Below, piece after piece: positions 49,173 through 59,267 of a stretch of 64,000 nt of DNA (positions within the stretch are counted from its first letter, which is position 1; each line of letters starts with the position of its first letter). The translations under genes were made by a program, and so were the position numbers. The notes beneath the pieces were generated by a model, which saw nothing but the letters and a program-made list of their open reading frames with translations, had not been told where the DNA came from and ran no database searches. The DNA is from Chrysophaeum taylorii. Taxonomy: Eukaryota; Sar; Pelagophyceae; Pelagomonadales; Pelagomonadaceae. The DNA is taken from the NCBI GenBank assembly GCA_029834535.1, contig JAQMWT010000384.1, positions 1 through 64,000 on the forward strand, in the 5' to 3' direction.

Positions 49173-52100
49173 TCAGGCAGTCGGGAATTGTGCAGCAGAC
49201 CAAAGGTTGATCGAAAAGCGAATAGTGAAAGTGGTCGTAGGGTGAGATTCTATCGTGACTAAAGTTTTGCTAGTAAAGATTTGACGATGTGACGGAGCGC
49301 CAGCGTGATCCCATGAAGAGATATGACCATTTAACCAAATCGGTTTCGACATGGTAAGGTAATCGTCGTAATGAGAGCGAGTAAGGCGGATCTGTTTCTG
49401 GAAGATGAGGGAACCAGAATTGCCTGTCACATACGTGTCAATGCTGTCGTCCTGAATGTATCGTGGGACAGCTGAAGCTAGGCTATGGGCGTGTAAAGCG
49501 ATATGGGTGTAATCGTAGTGCGATGGCGATATCGTTATAAAGTTGTCTGGGGTTGGAGTAGACTTGGGTTCGTAGTCTCGCGTAAGTCGCCAGTGGCTAT
49601 CATCGAAAGATGATTGGGCGGAGACTGAGGTTTGCGAGTGTATCTCGTATGATGGTGGATACAGGCGTGTGTCTTCTGCTGAAGAGTCGGTGCACTGTGC
49701 AGAAAATGTAGAAGAGTCGGGCAACAGAAGAGAATGCCTGAAGGCGATGGACTGCTTGAAGATAGTGTCCGTGCCAGGGGGAGAGTTGACTTCGAATGTA
49801 TGGTCAAAGTCGCATCGTGCGTGTTCTATGTTGCAAAGTAATCCTGAACTTGGACAATCGACTGATCCATTCATTTCATGTCCGGAGTCGTTTTCATCAG
49901 AATCAAACGAAGCGTTTTCACCAGAATGAAACTTCCCTTGATGTACAAGCGCGAGGGAGCGTGGTGCATCCCTGGTGAATCGTGCAGTGACTGAAAGGTG
50001 AGACATTCGACAGAAGGGTGTTGTCGATATGCAAGAGCTGTACAGTATACAACGTGTAGGGAGCGTATGTTTCAAGAGAGGATTGATCTGTGGACGGGGG
50101 ATGTCCGAAGAATGAACATGATGTGAGGTCCTGTCCATAATGCGAGAACTGTCAGGCAATGAGTCATGCGAGACTGTGGCTAGCAGCGAGTGTGTAGGAA
50201 TGAAGAAGTGGATAGGCATGGCAGTTAACTTCCCTTGATTCGCAACACAACTGGGTGGGGCTAGCGGTGTGCGGCAGTGAGATTCGGTGGAATGCTTAGA
50301 GCAGAGCGTGTGTCCAACCTGTGGAGATTGGGGGTTATCCTCGCGGGTGCTACGGAAAGCGTCGGCTGGGTGCGAATAGCAATGGCGGCTGTTGGGCTCG
50401 GAGTGCTGCAAGATGGAACCTGCAGTGCGAACGGAGAGGAGCGAACCGAGTGCGTCATAAGAGCGTAATACGCGAGTGCAGTCTGAGTTGTGTCCGAAGC
50501 ACGATTCCGATAACAATGTCGACAGATGCGAGATATGATCAGAACTGGACGAGGATTTCGCGTGAAGTTGTATTGTAACCGAACCATAGTGGTGCAGAGC
50601 TTCAACGTCAAGCATAGTGCTGGGAGGGACGTGAAAAGAGGTGAGCAAAGGACTCTGCGTGCGGCTGTCATTTGGTGGCGGGCATTTATTTTCGCGAGAC
50701 TGGCGAAAACTGCGACGTGTGGCTTTGGCGTGATAGAACTTCGTTTGCATATGGCAGCATGCTGGATAAAATCGAGCGAGCTGAAGCGTGTTAGGTGTGA
50801 CCTGCAAGAGACGGACGGAGGAGCGTGGGAGGCTCTGAATTGCATTGATGACGGAACTTGGTGTCATCACAAATCGTCGGGGAATTGGTCGTCGGGAGTC
50901 GCGTTGAAGCGGGGAGGAACGACGAATACTCATCAGGTCTTGGCGTGTGACAGAGGTCCTTAGAAAGAGGGACTTCGGTACGTGCCTTGAATTGTGTTCC
51001 GATGTAGCCAGAGTAGCCATAGGAGGCATGACTGATACGGATCGAAACGAATCTTGTCGTCGGTGGAAAATTAATGCGCCCTCGTAATTCGAACTGGATG
51101 AAATCTTCGAATTGCCGGTGAGACCGAGAGACCATGATTGCGAAACGTGCGCAGAGCCGGGCGGCGGTCGGAGGAGGCGCTTCAGCGGAGGCTGGGACGA
51201 CAGTGTTCTGCGTGTCTTGAATCAAAAGGTGTTTGGGCATCGTACTGCGCGACAAGCGAGCGTGCGTCTCAGTTGACTGCGAGTGTACCATGGGTATGGC
51301 GCAATGTTTGTAGTCTAAACCGAGAGGGGCGGTGAGCGTGCCGTCGGGAGTGCTTTGTGGCCTGTGCGGTGTCTGGGCTTTAATCGGAATATGACACATG
51401 ACGTCATACAAAGCGATGGGAGCTGAATCAGACGTGGTGGGACTGGCTAGTAGTGCTGGGAGCAGCATGTCGGGGGTGGCGCTCAGAGATGAGGGTGGAA
51501 CGCAGTCCACTTCTATCTTGGTTGCCGTGTGTCGCGGTACTATGGGCTTAAACAAATGACATGAAGTAAATGCTTGTGTCTCAAACGATAATGCGGTTAT
51601 TGTCGCATGGGAAGGTTACATTTTGTCTCTGCTGCAGTCAAATGCTTTGGAGGAAACCAATGGAGAAACCACGAGCACATGGGTGGCGTCTGGTGGCCAA
51701 AGTTCCTTTGGGAGTGGCTGAGGTGACTCCAAAGTAGGATTCCTTCTTGGGTATGACTCAAGCATTGCAATGAATTCATGCTCGAGATCATAGTCGTCCA
51801 TTAGATGACTTGAGGTGGTCGCGAATGAGCGATACGTCGACCTGGTGTCAGGGGAGACCGAGGTGGTGCAGTGACCTGACTGGCTGAGGTAGCCGTGCTG
51901 GTAAGATTCCAGCGGGTGCGCATAACTCTGCATAGTGCTGACATTGGCTCGTGCCTGATCTGCAGTCGTGCAGGGAGGCGAGATCGTCTGTGCTAATATG
52001 GATTGCAGCGACAGAGAAGGGTCAGGCGCCTGCGAGGCTGAGAGGCGGCCTTTGTCTTCCAGAGGCGAAGGGGTCAAGCAAAGCTGTAGCTTCGTATCGT

Positions 52101-53460
52101 CGTGATCGGATAGGCGCAATGAGCTTGTGCGCATGATCGTGGTGCGCTTACCTGTGTCTTCATGATGTACCTTTGTGTCCTGTGGTGGTGCTTCTGCGAG
52201 CGGGACATGTCTTAAGGATTGGTCCATGGGATGGGGTGCATCAGATATGAATGAGACAGGAGCCAGTAGCAGTGCAAGGTCAGGTGACAGAACGTGTGCG
52301 TGGTCGAGCAATTGAGCGTTGGACCAGGGCATCGTCTGCATAGTCTGGAACCGTGCTGTGCAGTTGGTTTGCGTTGTCTCGTCTGCTACATCAATGAGCT
52401 GGCTGGTGTAGCTGGCCTGGCCGTTGTGGTCTTATCTTTCGTCTTGTCGTCCAATGGAGACTGCGAGATAGTACTGGTTGCTATGTGCGAGACCGTAAGT
52501 AGCTGTTGAGCAGCTGTTGAGAGTTGAGTGCTTTCTTGTCTGGCAGTTTCTGTTGCTTTGGAGTTCCAGAGACATGATTGCGCAGCTTCAGACGTCTTGG
52601 CATTGGGGATTGCCATAAAGTAACTCGTAAGTTCAAAGTCGGACGTCGGAAAATGCATCGAAAGACCTGTGAGGTCACCAATAGAAATACGCCCTCGCAA
52701 GACGTGCGCGACGTGGTGCGGACGCGAGCGACTTATGTTGGTGATCTGAAGGTCGTGAGATACGTTGTGGCGCGGAGTGTCGGTGGAAATGACGAGTGTC
52801 GTGGTGGTCCGAAATCAGTGCCAAAAGGAGTGTGGCTCGCGGCTGACCTGTCTGCAAGGTAGCGCAGATGGGCGCGTGAGCTGAGATCCCGTGGTGGAGA
52901 GTATCCGGCCTGAAATGCTTGCGCTCCAGTGCGGGAATTCGAAAAGAGGGGTCGCCGAAGGAGAGTGCAGTTGAACCAAGGGCGATGTAAGGGTCAGTCC
53001 TGCTGGGTGCATCCTCAATAGCGGAGATGCTGGGACCAGAGCGGTGAGTGCCGTAGCGACCAGGGTTGCCCTTAGGCGTGTTGAGCATTCGAAGGTGCGG
53101 GCATGTGACATGCGTCCTCAGATGAGGAGTGACGTGCTAAGCGATAAGATGCTTTTGAGGGAGGCAACGTACGTGACTAGGGTGCATGTTTGTGGTGGAG
53201 CCAACAGCTGGCGTGGAACGTTTGTCGTGCATTCCAGTGATGCGAAAATGCTTACAGAAGTGGTTCAGTAGGAGCGGTCTGTGCATAGTGCGCGGAGAAT
53301 GTTTCCTGAGAGCGCAACGTCGATTTTCCGGAGGCAGCGCAAGCGTGTGGCGTCCAGAAGAGAGCTATGCAAGGGGACATAAAGGAGCGAAGTGGTCGCA
53401 ATGGAATCTTGCATAGTTTGCGGCTGATCTGGTCGTTCAGAACTCTCGAAATCTGTGCCT
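49173..53460 (-). pseudogene. R(-) second half, decayed Ser/Thr/His-rich coding region
   Basis: Matches 35514-39700 of R(+) at the protein level (for example PLGLDYKHCAIPMVHSQSTE and DDTKFRHQCNSEPPTL). It lies in several open pieces, the longest at 49173-51029. Composition is low-complexity, with no enzyme motif. It is decayed. Confidence 0.5.
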
Positions 53461-53466
53461 GTTACT

Positions 53467-53831
53467 TACCCTTACCCTGATCGCCGACTACGGTTGCGAT
53501 GGAGGACGGTGCCTCATGAATCCTGAGCCTTGCGAGGGCATCCGCCCTCCCGGCGTAGGTTGGCACCTATTCGCCTCCCGGGCGGGCCGGTTGGCAGCCG
53601 GAACGTTCGCAGTGGGACGGGGTATGGCCGGGGGGCGAAGACTGAAGGTTATCGACGAGTTGGTTGTCAGTCACATCGCGGTCTCCTCGTCGCATGGCGA
53701 CAAGCTTGATGGTCACTCTCCGCCGACCGACCTTTCGGCGCTCCTCGTCTACAGGCCCGTGATTCCGGACTGGCACCTGTCGGTCCGGCCTGGCTCCCAT
53801 GCTCGGGAGAGGTCTGAAGTTAGTTTAGTTA
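53467..53831 (+). mobile_element. Short LINE-derived element, copy 4
   Basis: Reads on the plus strand from TACCCTTACCCTGATCGCCG to the GTTA tail. A duplicated GTTACT lies at 53461-53466 and 53832-53837, and R(+) near 35519 shows the uninterrupted host sequence. It contains the ~103-codon ORF at 53516-53824. It is inserted in R(-). Confidence 0.92.
53516..53824 (+). CDS. Conserved ORF of short element copy 4
   Basis: MNPEPCEGIRPPGVGWHLFA...ARERSEVS. In this copy a changed tail lets the frame run on to 53878. It is highly similar to the ORFs of the other three copies. Arg/Gly-rich, no known domain. The N-terminal half aligns with the translated start of the LINE. Confidence 0.5.
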
Positions 53832-53853
53832 GTTACTGCGGCCATGGGGAAAG

Positions 53854-56217
53854 CTATCCAGAAGCTTGGTCGCGGTGAGACATAAGGATCGGCAGCCGAA
53901 AGGACTGCGTCTTCTGACTGAAAGTTGTGGAGCGGGTGATCAGGTGCTGCGACTGGTGCTCGTGCGAAGACATCCATCGAATCGTGAAATGGTGATCGCA
54001 GATGGGTCCATGCAACCTGCTGAGCAGTGTCATCCAGTGCATCCGGCCGAAAGGTGGATGGTGGGTGCAGCAGCGAGCGCCGGTGAGCGGCAGTGCGCGC
54101 CTGTCTTCGGGGAGAGAAGGCGGCGAGGTGGAACCAGCTTCGAAGTGATCGGGATCTGTTGATCGAGAGATGTCGAACAAGGCGGAAGTGCCTGGTGAAT
54201 CTGAGCTGATACCTGCAGGTGCGGTGAGTGCCTGCGAGTATGGTGACCGTGGGACCGTCGACAGCGTGTCTAGTCTTTGTGGATACGGCATTGCTGGGTC
54301 ATTGGTGGTGCTTGGATCAGGCGGCTGATCTGGAATGGTCGAGGAGACTATCTTCGAGACTAGTGAAGTGGGTCTTGCTACTTCGCGGTATGCATCATAC
54401 CAGGGGGCTGAATCCGAGGGGATGTCGTCAGTGGCCTGCGGCTCTTGTGCCTTGGGCATAGAATACGGCGGAGCCTTAGGTTCTTGGGTGTGGTTGCCAT
54501 AGTCGATGTAGGCATAATACTCGGGAACATCTCGAGGTGTCTTGTTCTTTGACTTGTCGACAGTGGGAACGAGGTGGCTAGGTGTTTCTTCGACAAGATT
54601 GCTTCCTGGGCCGTTGTGCCCGAAGAGCGAAGAAGCCCTTATGCATGTCTTGGCAGCACGATGGTGAGCATGACCATCTGGCAAAGAGCTGTCTTTTAAT
54701 AGTTCGGAACTTGTCGACTCTTGATGTCGGTGGTCTTGATTCTTGGTGGGACTTTGCACGTGGTGATCGTCGCTGGTGGTAGGGGTACGGTTGCCGGTGT
54801 TGGATGTGCGCCCTCGCAACTCGGACGCGGGGATATGGTCGAGTTGGGATGAACCAGGTGGCTGAGAAGGCGAGCGGGTGCAAAGGGGTTCGGGGGGTGC
54901 CAGAGAGTCGAAGAGTGATTTGGCAGAGGAGGAGGGGCCAGAGATGGCGGGGGGTTGAGAACTGAGAGACGGAGTGGGTGGTGAACCTGGAGAACCAGGT
55001 CCGGGGCATACGTGGAGGTTGTGATGATACTCGGGGATTGTCGGGGGAGAGGCATTTGAGGTTGGTTCGGAAGGGGATGAAGGTTGGTTGTTGATGGGGA
55101 AAGGAGGTGAAAGATGCGATGCAGCATCTTTGGTGGGGTTGGTGGCATCCAAGGAGGTGAGAATGGTTTGGAGGACGGCGTTGGTTTCGAGGTGGGAGTT
55201 GCGGATGTCAGCGTGGGCAGTTTCGAGTGCCTTGAGCTGGGTGTGGGTGAGCTGGAGTTCAGCGTGGGTGGAGACCAGTTCGTCGGCTTGGATGGCGAGC
55301 TGGGCAGTGGCGAAAGCCAGGGCGGCGTCGGTGGTGGTGAGTTTGTTGGCTGCGGTGGACAGAGCGCCATCCTTGCGAATGAGCGTGGCCTTAGTTGCGG
55401 CCAATTCAGCGGTTTGGGAGCGGAATGCAGCCGTAGTGGTGGCCAACTCGCGTTGGAGCGCAGACGGAGGTGCATTGGAACTTCGAGAAAGGAAGTGGGT
55501 GTTTGCTTGGGTGGAGACGGAGGAATGGTCGTAGTTGTGGAATGCGTAGTCACGCGGGTGGAGGTGCAAATCGGGGGAACAGCGACTTTCGAAAGGTGAT
55601 GAGGGTCTGTCAGGAGGGTCCGATGGTTGGGCGGCAGTAGCTTGAGCCGCGGAAGGAGCTGGGGTAGGAATGGAAGTGCCGGGGCCGTCGTGGTCGTAGG
55701 TGGCATGGTCTTGTGGATGGAGAGGAAAGTCTTGAGGAGAATGACTTGCGGAAGATGATGGATATCGGACAAGGGAATCCGACCGTGGGGCGGCAGGAGC
55801 TTGAGCCGCGGTGGGGGCTTGGTCAGGGATGAAGGTGCCGGGGCCGTCATGGCTGTAGGTGGCATGATCATCAAGGAGATGAGTGGTGCGGCGAGGGGGT
55901 TGACGGGGATGTTGTGGAACTTGTATAGGTGGTGTAGCGGGAGTCGCCGATAGTGGGGAGTTAGGCTCCAGTGAAGGAGGTGGAGGCTCCGGTGGGGTTG
56001 GTGGAGTGAAGGGAGTAATGTTTATTGGTGGTGGTGTGTTCAACATTGCTGGTGCGATATTTGAACAAGGTGGAGTGTCCTCGTGAATGTGGGGTGTGCC
56101 AGGTTGTGGAGTAACCTTGGCCATGCCTGGGTCCGGAGGGAAGGCAGTGGGGTCTGAGACTTTGCCGTGGGGTGTTTTATATCCGGTGGGGTTGTCGGCA
56201 TGAGGGGGGGTGACCAT
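53854..56217 (-). CDS. R(-) long Pro-rich and coiled-coil ORF (787 aa)
   Basis: The open frame begins in a Pro/Thr/His-rich region with two DHATY.HDGPGT repeats. It then has a clear coiled coil of about 110 residues built from Ala/Thr/Leu repeats (ALQRELATTTAAF...AELAATKATL...TTTDAALAFATAQLAIQADE). A long Ser/Pro/Thr-rich tail follows, with DVPEYYAYIDYGNHTQ. R(+) carries the same parts. A gag-like self-assembling protein is a reasonable reading of the coiled coil, but no gag family is recognised. The first bases overlap the preceding ORF (56040-56633). Confidence 0.55.
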   Translation of the reverse strand: MVTPPHADNPTGYKTPHGKVSDPTAFPPDPGMAKVTPQPGTPHIHEDTPPCSNIAPAMLNTPPPINITPFTPPTPPEPPPPSLEPNSPLSATPATPPIQVPQHPRQPPRRTTHLLDDHATYSHDGPGTFIPDQAPTAAQAPAAPRSDSLVRYPSSSASHSPQDFPLHPQDHATYDHDGPGTSIPTPAPSAAQATAAQPSDPPDRPSSPFESRCSPDLHLHPRDYAFHNYDHSSVSTQANTHFLSRSSNAPPSALQRELATTTAAFRSQTAELAATKATLIRKDGALSTAANKLTTTDAALAFATAQLAIQADELVSTHAELQLTHTQLKALETAHADIRNSHLETNAVLQTILTSLDATNPTKDAASHLSPPFPINNQPSSPSEPTSNASPPTIPEYHHNLHVCPGPGSPGSPPTPSLSSQPPAISGPSSSAKSLFDSLAPPEPLCTRSPSQPPGSSQLDHIPASELRGRTSNTGNRTPTTSDDHHVQSPTKNQDHRHQESTSSELLKDSSLPDGHAHHRAAKTCIRASSLFGHNGPGSNLVEETPSHLVPTVDKSKNKTPRDVPEYYAYIDYGNHTQEPKAPPYSMPKAQEPQATDDIPSDSAPWYDAYREVARPTSLVSKIVSSTIPDQPPDPSTTNDPAMPYPQRLDTLSTVPRSPYSQALTAPAGISSDSPGTSALFDISRSTDPDHFEAGSTSPPSLPEDRRALPLTGARCCTHHPPFGRMHWMTLLSRLHGPICDHHFTIRWMSSHEHQSQHLITRSTTFSQKTQSFRLPILMSHRDQASG

Positions 56218-56633
56218 CGAGATGATCGGGTCTTGGGTCGCGACTTCGCGAGAAGTTGCTTGTGCTTGAGGGGAGTTGCCGGAAGAATAGCTGGTTGGGG
56301 AGCTTGTTCAAGTTGCTCGTCTTGATCTAGGTGCACGTCTTGAGCTTCGATTGCGGCAGTGATTTTGGCTCTGAGATCAGCGTAATCAGCGGCGTAATCA
56401 GCGGCGATTTTGGCTGTTAAGGCAGCGTTATCGGCGGCGAGTTGATCTAAGTTAGCTTTGAGCTGTTGCAAATTAGCTTGGAGCTGGTGCCAGAGAGCTT
56501 GTTGTGTAGCGAATTGCGTCGCTACTTCCAGACTCGGGACTTGTGGGTCGTGAGTCGCCATCGTTTTCGGGTTGCGTTTTGCGCGTTGTTGTTTGCCTTT
56601 CACACTTTGTTCACACTTGTTCACCAGTAGCAA
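56040..56633 (-). CDS. R(-) first ORF, coiled-coil head
   Basis: Around the ATG at position 56561 (MATHDPQVPSLEVATQFATQ) the frame has Leu/Ala/Gln heptads (LWHQLQANLQQLKANLDQL, then Ala/Asp repeats) followed by DQDEQLEQAPQPAIL. The matching R(+) start MATQDPNVTSL at 32578 suggests 56561 as the true start and not the upstream Met. Probable N-terminal part of a structural protein. Confidence 0.5.
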   Translation of the reverse strand: MLLVNKCEQSVKGKQQRAKRNPKTMATHDPQVPSLEVATQFATQQALWHQLQANLQQLKANLDQLAADNAALTAKIAADYAADYADLRAKITAAIEAQDVHLDQDEQLEQAPQPAILPATPLKHKQLLAKSRPKTRSSRWSPPLMPTTPPDIKHPTAKSQTPLPSLRTQAWPRLLHNLAHPTFTRTLHLVQISHQQC

Positions 56634-56782
56634 GCGATGAGACTTGACTACGGTCTTAAAACTTTCAGGAACTTCAGGAGATTGCTCTTGCCTGGAAATC
56701 CTGAGTCTTTGTCCGAGACGTCGATCGAGATCGACGTCTTTCGGAGGACGCTTCTCTACCAGTACCGGGCTGGGTCCAAACC

Positions 56783-56973
56783 TAGAGAACAGTAAAAATC
56801 ACTGTGCCTCTGGTAGAGAATGGTGGCAGTGGTAGTGCTGCCTTTCGTCCTGTCCTCTAACGACACAAAGAGCAGCACAGTGTACGACACAGCGATTTTG
56901 GGGTTGTTAGGTGTGAGTGTGAGGTTAAGGGAGGGGGGGGGTTCCTAACCCTAAATGGTATTTTCTATCTCTA
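56783..56973 (-). repeat. R(-) 5' LTR with adjacent primer-binding site
   Basis: 191 bp with TAGAGA...TCTCTA ends. Just inside, on the minus strand, lies TTTGGACCCAGCCCGG, identical to R(+), as expected for a tRNA primer-binding site. Confidence 0.9.
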
Positions 56974-57128
56974 TCCCTCCTACCCCACAAAACCACACAC
57001 ACCCCCCTCTTAGCAGTCGACATTCAAAGACAAACCACACACATCCTCCATGCGCCACCCCCCCCCCCCTCTTAGCAGTCGACCTTCAAAGACAAACAAA
57101 CAGACAGACAAACATTTCCATTTTAGAA

Positions 57129-57227
57129 GTTAGGATCCAAGACGGAAGTTAGCGATATAATTGACGTCGCCTTGAGATGCGCGCTCTGTCGTTTTCGGTG
57201 AATGAAGACGCAGAAATAGCATAGTTA
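57129..57227 (-). mobile_element. V element copy 2, short segment between Helitrons
   Basis: About 100 bp resembling 640-745 of V copy 1 (GACGCAGAAATAGCATAGTTA beside GACGAAGAAACAGCATGGTTA). It proves that V continued here before H2 and H3 inserted. Confidence 0.65.
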
Positions 57228-57655
57228 CAAGTGCAGGCCAGTAAGTTCACCTAGTCCCAATCTCCAACCCCAGTAAGTTCACCTAATCCCAGTAAGTTTC
57301 ATATAAGCTCACCTGGTCAGTAAGTTCACCTAGTCCAAATCTCTAACCCCAGTAAGTTCGGCGTAAACCCACTCGTGCTCACACCCACTCACCCCACCCT
57401 CCTTCGAGCTCGTCGCTCTCGCCTCCGCCAATCTAAGCAGCTTTGATCCGCACACGGCGCTAACCTTTGAGTTTACTCTAAAACCCCCAGTAAGTTCACC
57501 TGGCCCCAGTAAGTTCACCTGGTCACTCAGTTCACCTAGTCCCAATCTCAAACCCCAGTAAGTTCACCTGGCCCCAGTAAGTTCACCTGGTCACTCAGTT
57601 CACCTAGTCCCAATCTCAAACCCCAGTAAGTTCACCTGGTCCCAGTAAGTCCACC
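57228..57655. repeat. Helitron 3'-end repeats, AGTAAGTTCACCTGGTCCC
   Basis: Ten or so units of a ~19-bp motif (AGTAAGTTCACCTGGTCCC and AGTAAGTTCACCTAGTCCC) interspersed with AATCTCTAACCCC. The same block is at 43163-43500, 46039-46360 and 59268-59590. It lies between the helicase stop and the 3' terminus. Confidence 0.88.
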
Positions 57656-58265
57656 TACAGTGCGCGTGTAGACGCCGGGAGGGGGCTTATCGGTATTGCG
57701 CAGCACGTGTGGGGTAGGGTGGAGTCGTCGACCCAGAAGAGGATATCATCGGGGTTGCCGACTCGACAGAGAGCCACGTAGAGCTGGACGTGGCAGAAGA
57801 CGGGCTTGTGGGCAAGAGGACGCCGACCTCGCGGGGCGTCTGGCCCTGGCTCTTGTTGATCGTTTGGCGTAGGCGGGCCTTAAGGGATACAGGTTGGAGG
57901 AGCCTCGGTGACAACGACACGATCAATCATGTATCTGGTACCGTTGCAGTGGCCGTGCGATGGGTCGAGGTTGCGAAGACTTTAAGCTCGCGATCAAAGT
58001 CAGCATGCCGTTGGTTGTCAGGGAGTTCAAAACTCGACTGTAAAGAGCGAGGCGTCGTCTTCCGACCCAACCTAGTCGGCCGAAAAGAACTCCGACGCCT
58101 CGTCTCCGGGAAAAAAAGGCCGCGGTCATGCGCGCGTTGTCAGCATCGACAACATCGTTTCGACGGGGCGTGAGAATGGCGCGCTGAAAGAGCCGCCGCG
58201 GGTCGTGGAAATAGTCTGCGAGGTCGCCGTAGACGGCTTGGAGGATCACTGTCTGGCTCGCGCGC
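57656..58265 (-). pseudogene. Helitron helicase C-terminal part, H3 (best copy)
   Basis: The minus strand reads AVYGDLADYFHDPRRLFQRA then ILTPRRNDVVDADNARM, matching Helitron helicases before their last motifs. After a segment with VLNSLTTNGM come LKARLRQTINKSQGQTPREV, then KPVFCHVQLYVALCRVGNP in another frame, the canonical end of PIF1/Helitron helicases (TINKSQGQT...PVF.H.QLYVA.SR). Two or three frame changes separate these parts, and the N-terminal helicase and Rep domains are missing. It cannot be active. Confidence 0.85.
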
Positions 58266-58550
58266 CTACCTGATCCTTACCCTGATCGGGGGACAAACCC
58301 ACATACGTCCGGCGGCAGCATGCGTACGACCTACGGGCGGGGCCCGTCCTTTCTTCGCCTGCCCCACGACTCGGCGATGACCCCGACTAGGTCCCGCGTA
58401 CTTATCTCCGCCCGTCAGGCACATCCCTCATACCCCACAAACCCACCCACATCCTTCATGCTCCCCACACACACCCTCCTCTTAGCAGTCGACATTTAAA
58501 AACTAACCCACATCTTAGCAATCGACATTTAAAGACAAACCTACATCCTT

Positions 58551-59267
58551 CTACCGTGAGTGGGGGATCGCCAACGCATTAGGCCGGGCTCGCTGTGCCC
58601 TCACCGCCCTCACCCATGTCGCCGCCTCGGGGAACCCCACCCAGGCCGCCCGATCCCAGCAGGACGTCACCCTTCGTCGCACATACGTCCGGCGGCAGCA
58701 TGCGTACGACCTACGGGCGGGGCCCGGCCTCTCTTCGCCTGCCCCACGACTCGGCGATGACCCCGACAAGGTCCCGCGTACTTATCTCCGCCCGTCCGGC
58801 ACATCCCTCGTACCCCACAAACCCTCCCACATCCTTCATGCTCCCCACACACACCCTCCTCTTAGCAGCCGGCATTTAAAGACAAACCCACATCTTAGCA
58901 GTCGACATTTAAAGACAAACCCACATCCTTCTACCGTGAGTGGGGGATCGCCAACGCATTAGGCCGGGCTCGCTGTGCCCTCGCCGCCCTCACCCATGTC
59001 GCCGCCTCGGGGAACCCCACCCAGGCCGCCCGATCCCAGCAGGACGTCACCCTTCGTCGCACATACGTCCGGCGGCAGCATGCGTACGACCTACGGGCGG
59101 GGCCCGGCCTCTTCGCCTGCCCCACGACTCGGCGATGACCCCGACTAGGTCCCGCGTACTTATCTCCGCCCGTCAGGCACATCCCTCGTACCCCACAAAC
59201 CCACCCACATCCTTCATGCCCCCCCCCCCACACACCCCCCTCTTAGCAGCCGACATTTAAAGACAAA
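58551..59267. repeat. 380-bp tandem duplication in H3
   Basis: The unit beginning CTACCGTGAGTGGGGGATCG starts at 58551 and again at 58931. Each holds the second half of the 47581-48072 ORF plus a CA-rich module. The units are nearly identical, so the duplication is recent. Confidence 0.88.

Larger units (their letters stand above)
48505..56973 (-). mobile_element. R(-), LTR element without reverse transcriptase, second copy
   Basis: 8.5 kb with ~190-bp terminal repeats (48505-48694, 56783-56973) starting TAGAGA and ending TCTCTA on either strand. The target-site duplication TCCCT lies at 48500-48504 and 56974-56978. It is inserted in Helitron H2 and carries a short element at 53467-53831. 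It is colinear with R(+) over its length. Its two LTRs differ at about four positions, so it is younger than R(+). No polymerase motif is seen. It has several breaks in the second half, while the first half holds a 787-residue open frame. Confidence 0.88.
46039..57128 (-). mobile_element. Helitron H2, large, carrying nested insertions
   Basis: V sequence stops at about 46038 and resumes at about 57129, so the material between entered as one unit. Its 3' terminus (minus strand) is the block ending CCTGCACTTG at 46039, shared with H1, H3 and H4. Inside are the Helitron helicase C-terminal part (46350-47330), a short element (46673-47043), an ORF of unknown origin (47581-48072), tandem repeats, and R(-) (48505-56973). 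The 5' terminal part is 56974-57128. Without insertions it is about 2.2 kb, so it is non-autonomous: no Rep domain is visible. Confidence 0.65.
57228..59267 (-). mobile_element. Helitron H3
   Basis: Minus orientation, with 3' terminus CCTGCACTTG at 57228 next to V. A repeat block of AGTAAGTTCACCTGGTCCC units (57228-57655) is followed by the helicase C-terminal part (57656-58265), CA-rich modules and a 380-bp tandem duplication (58551-59267). Non-autonomous; no Rep domain is visible. H4 follows head to tail. Confidence 0.72.
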
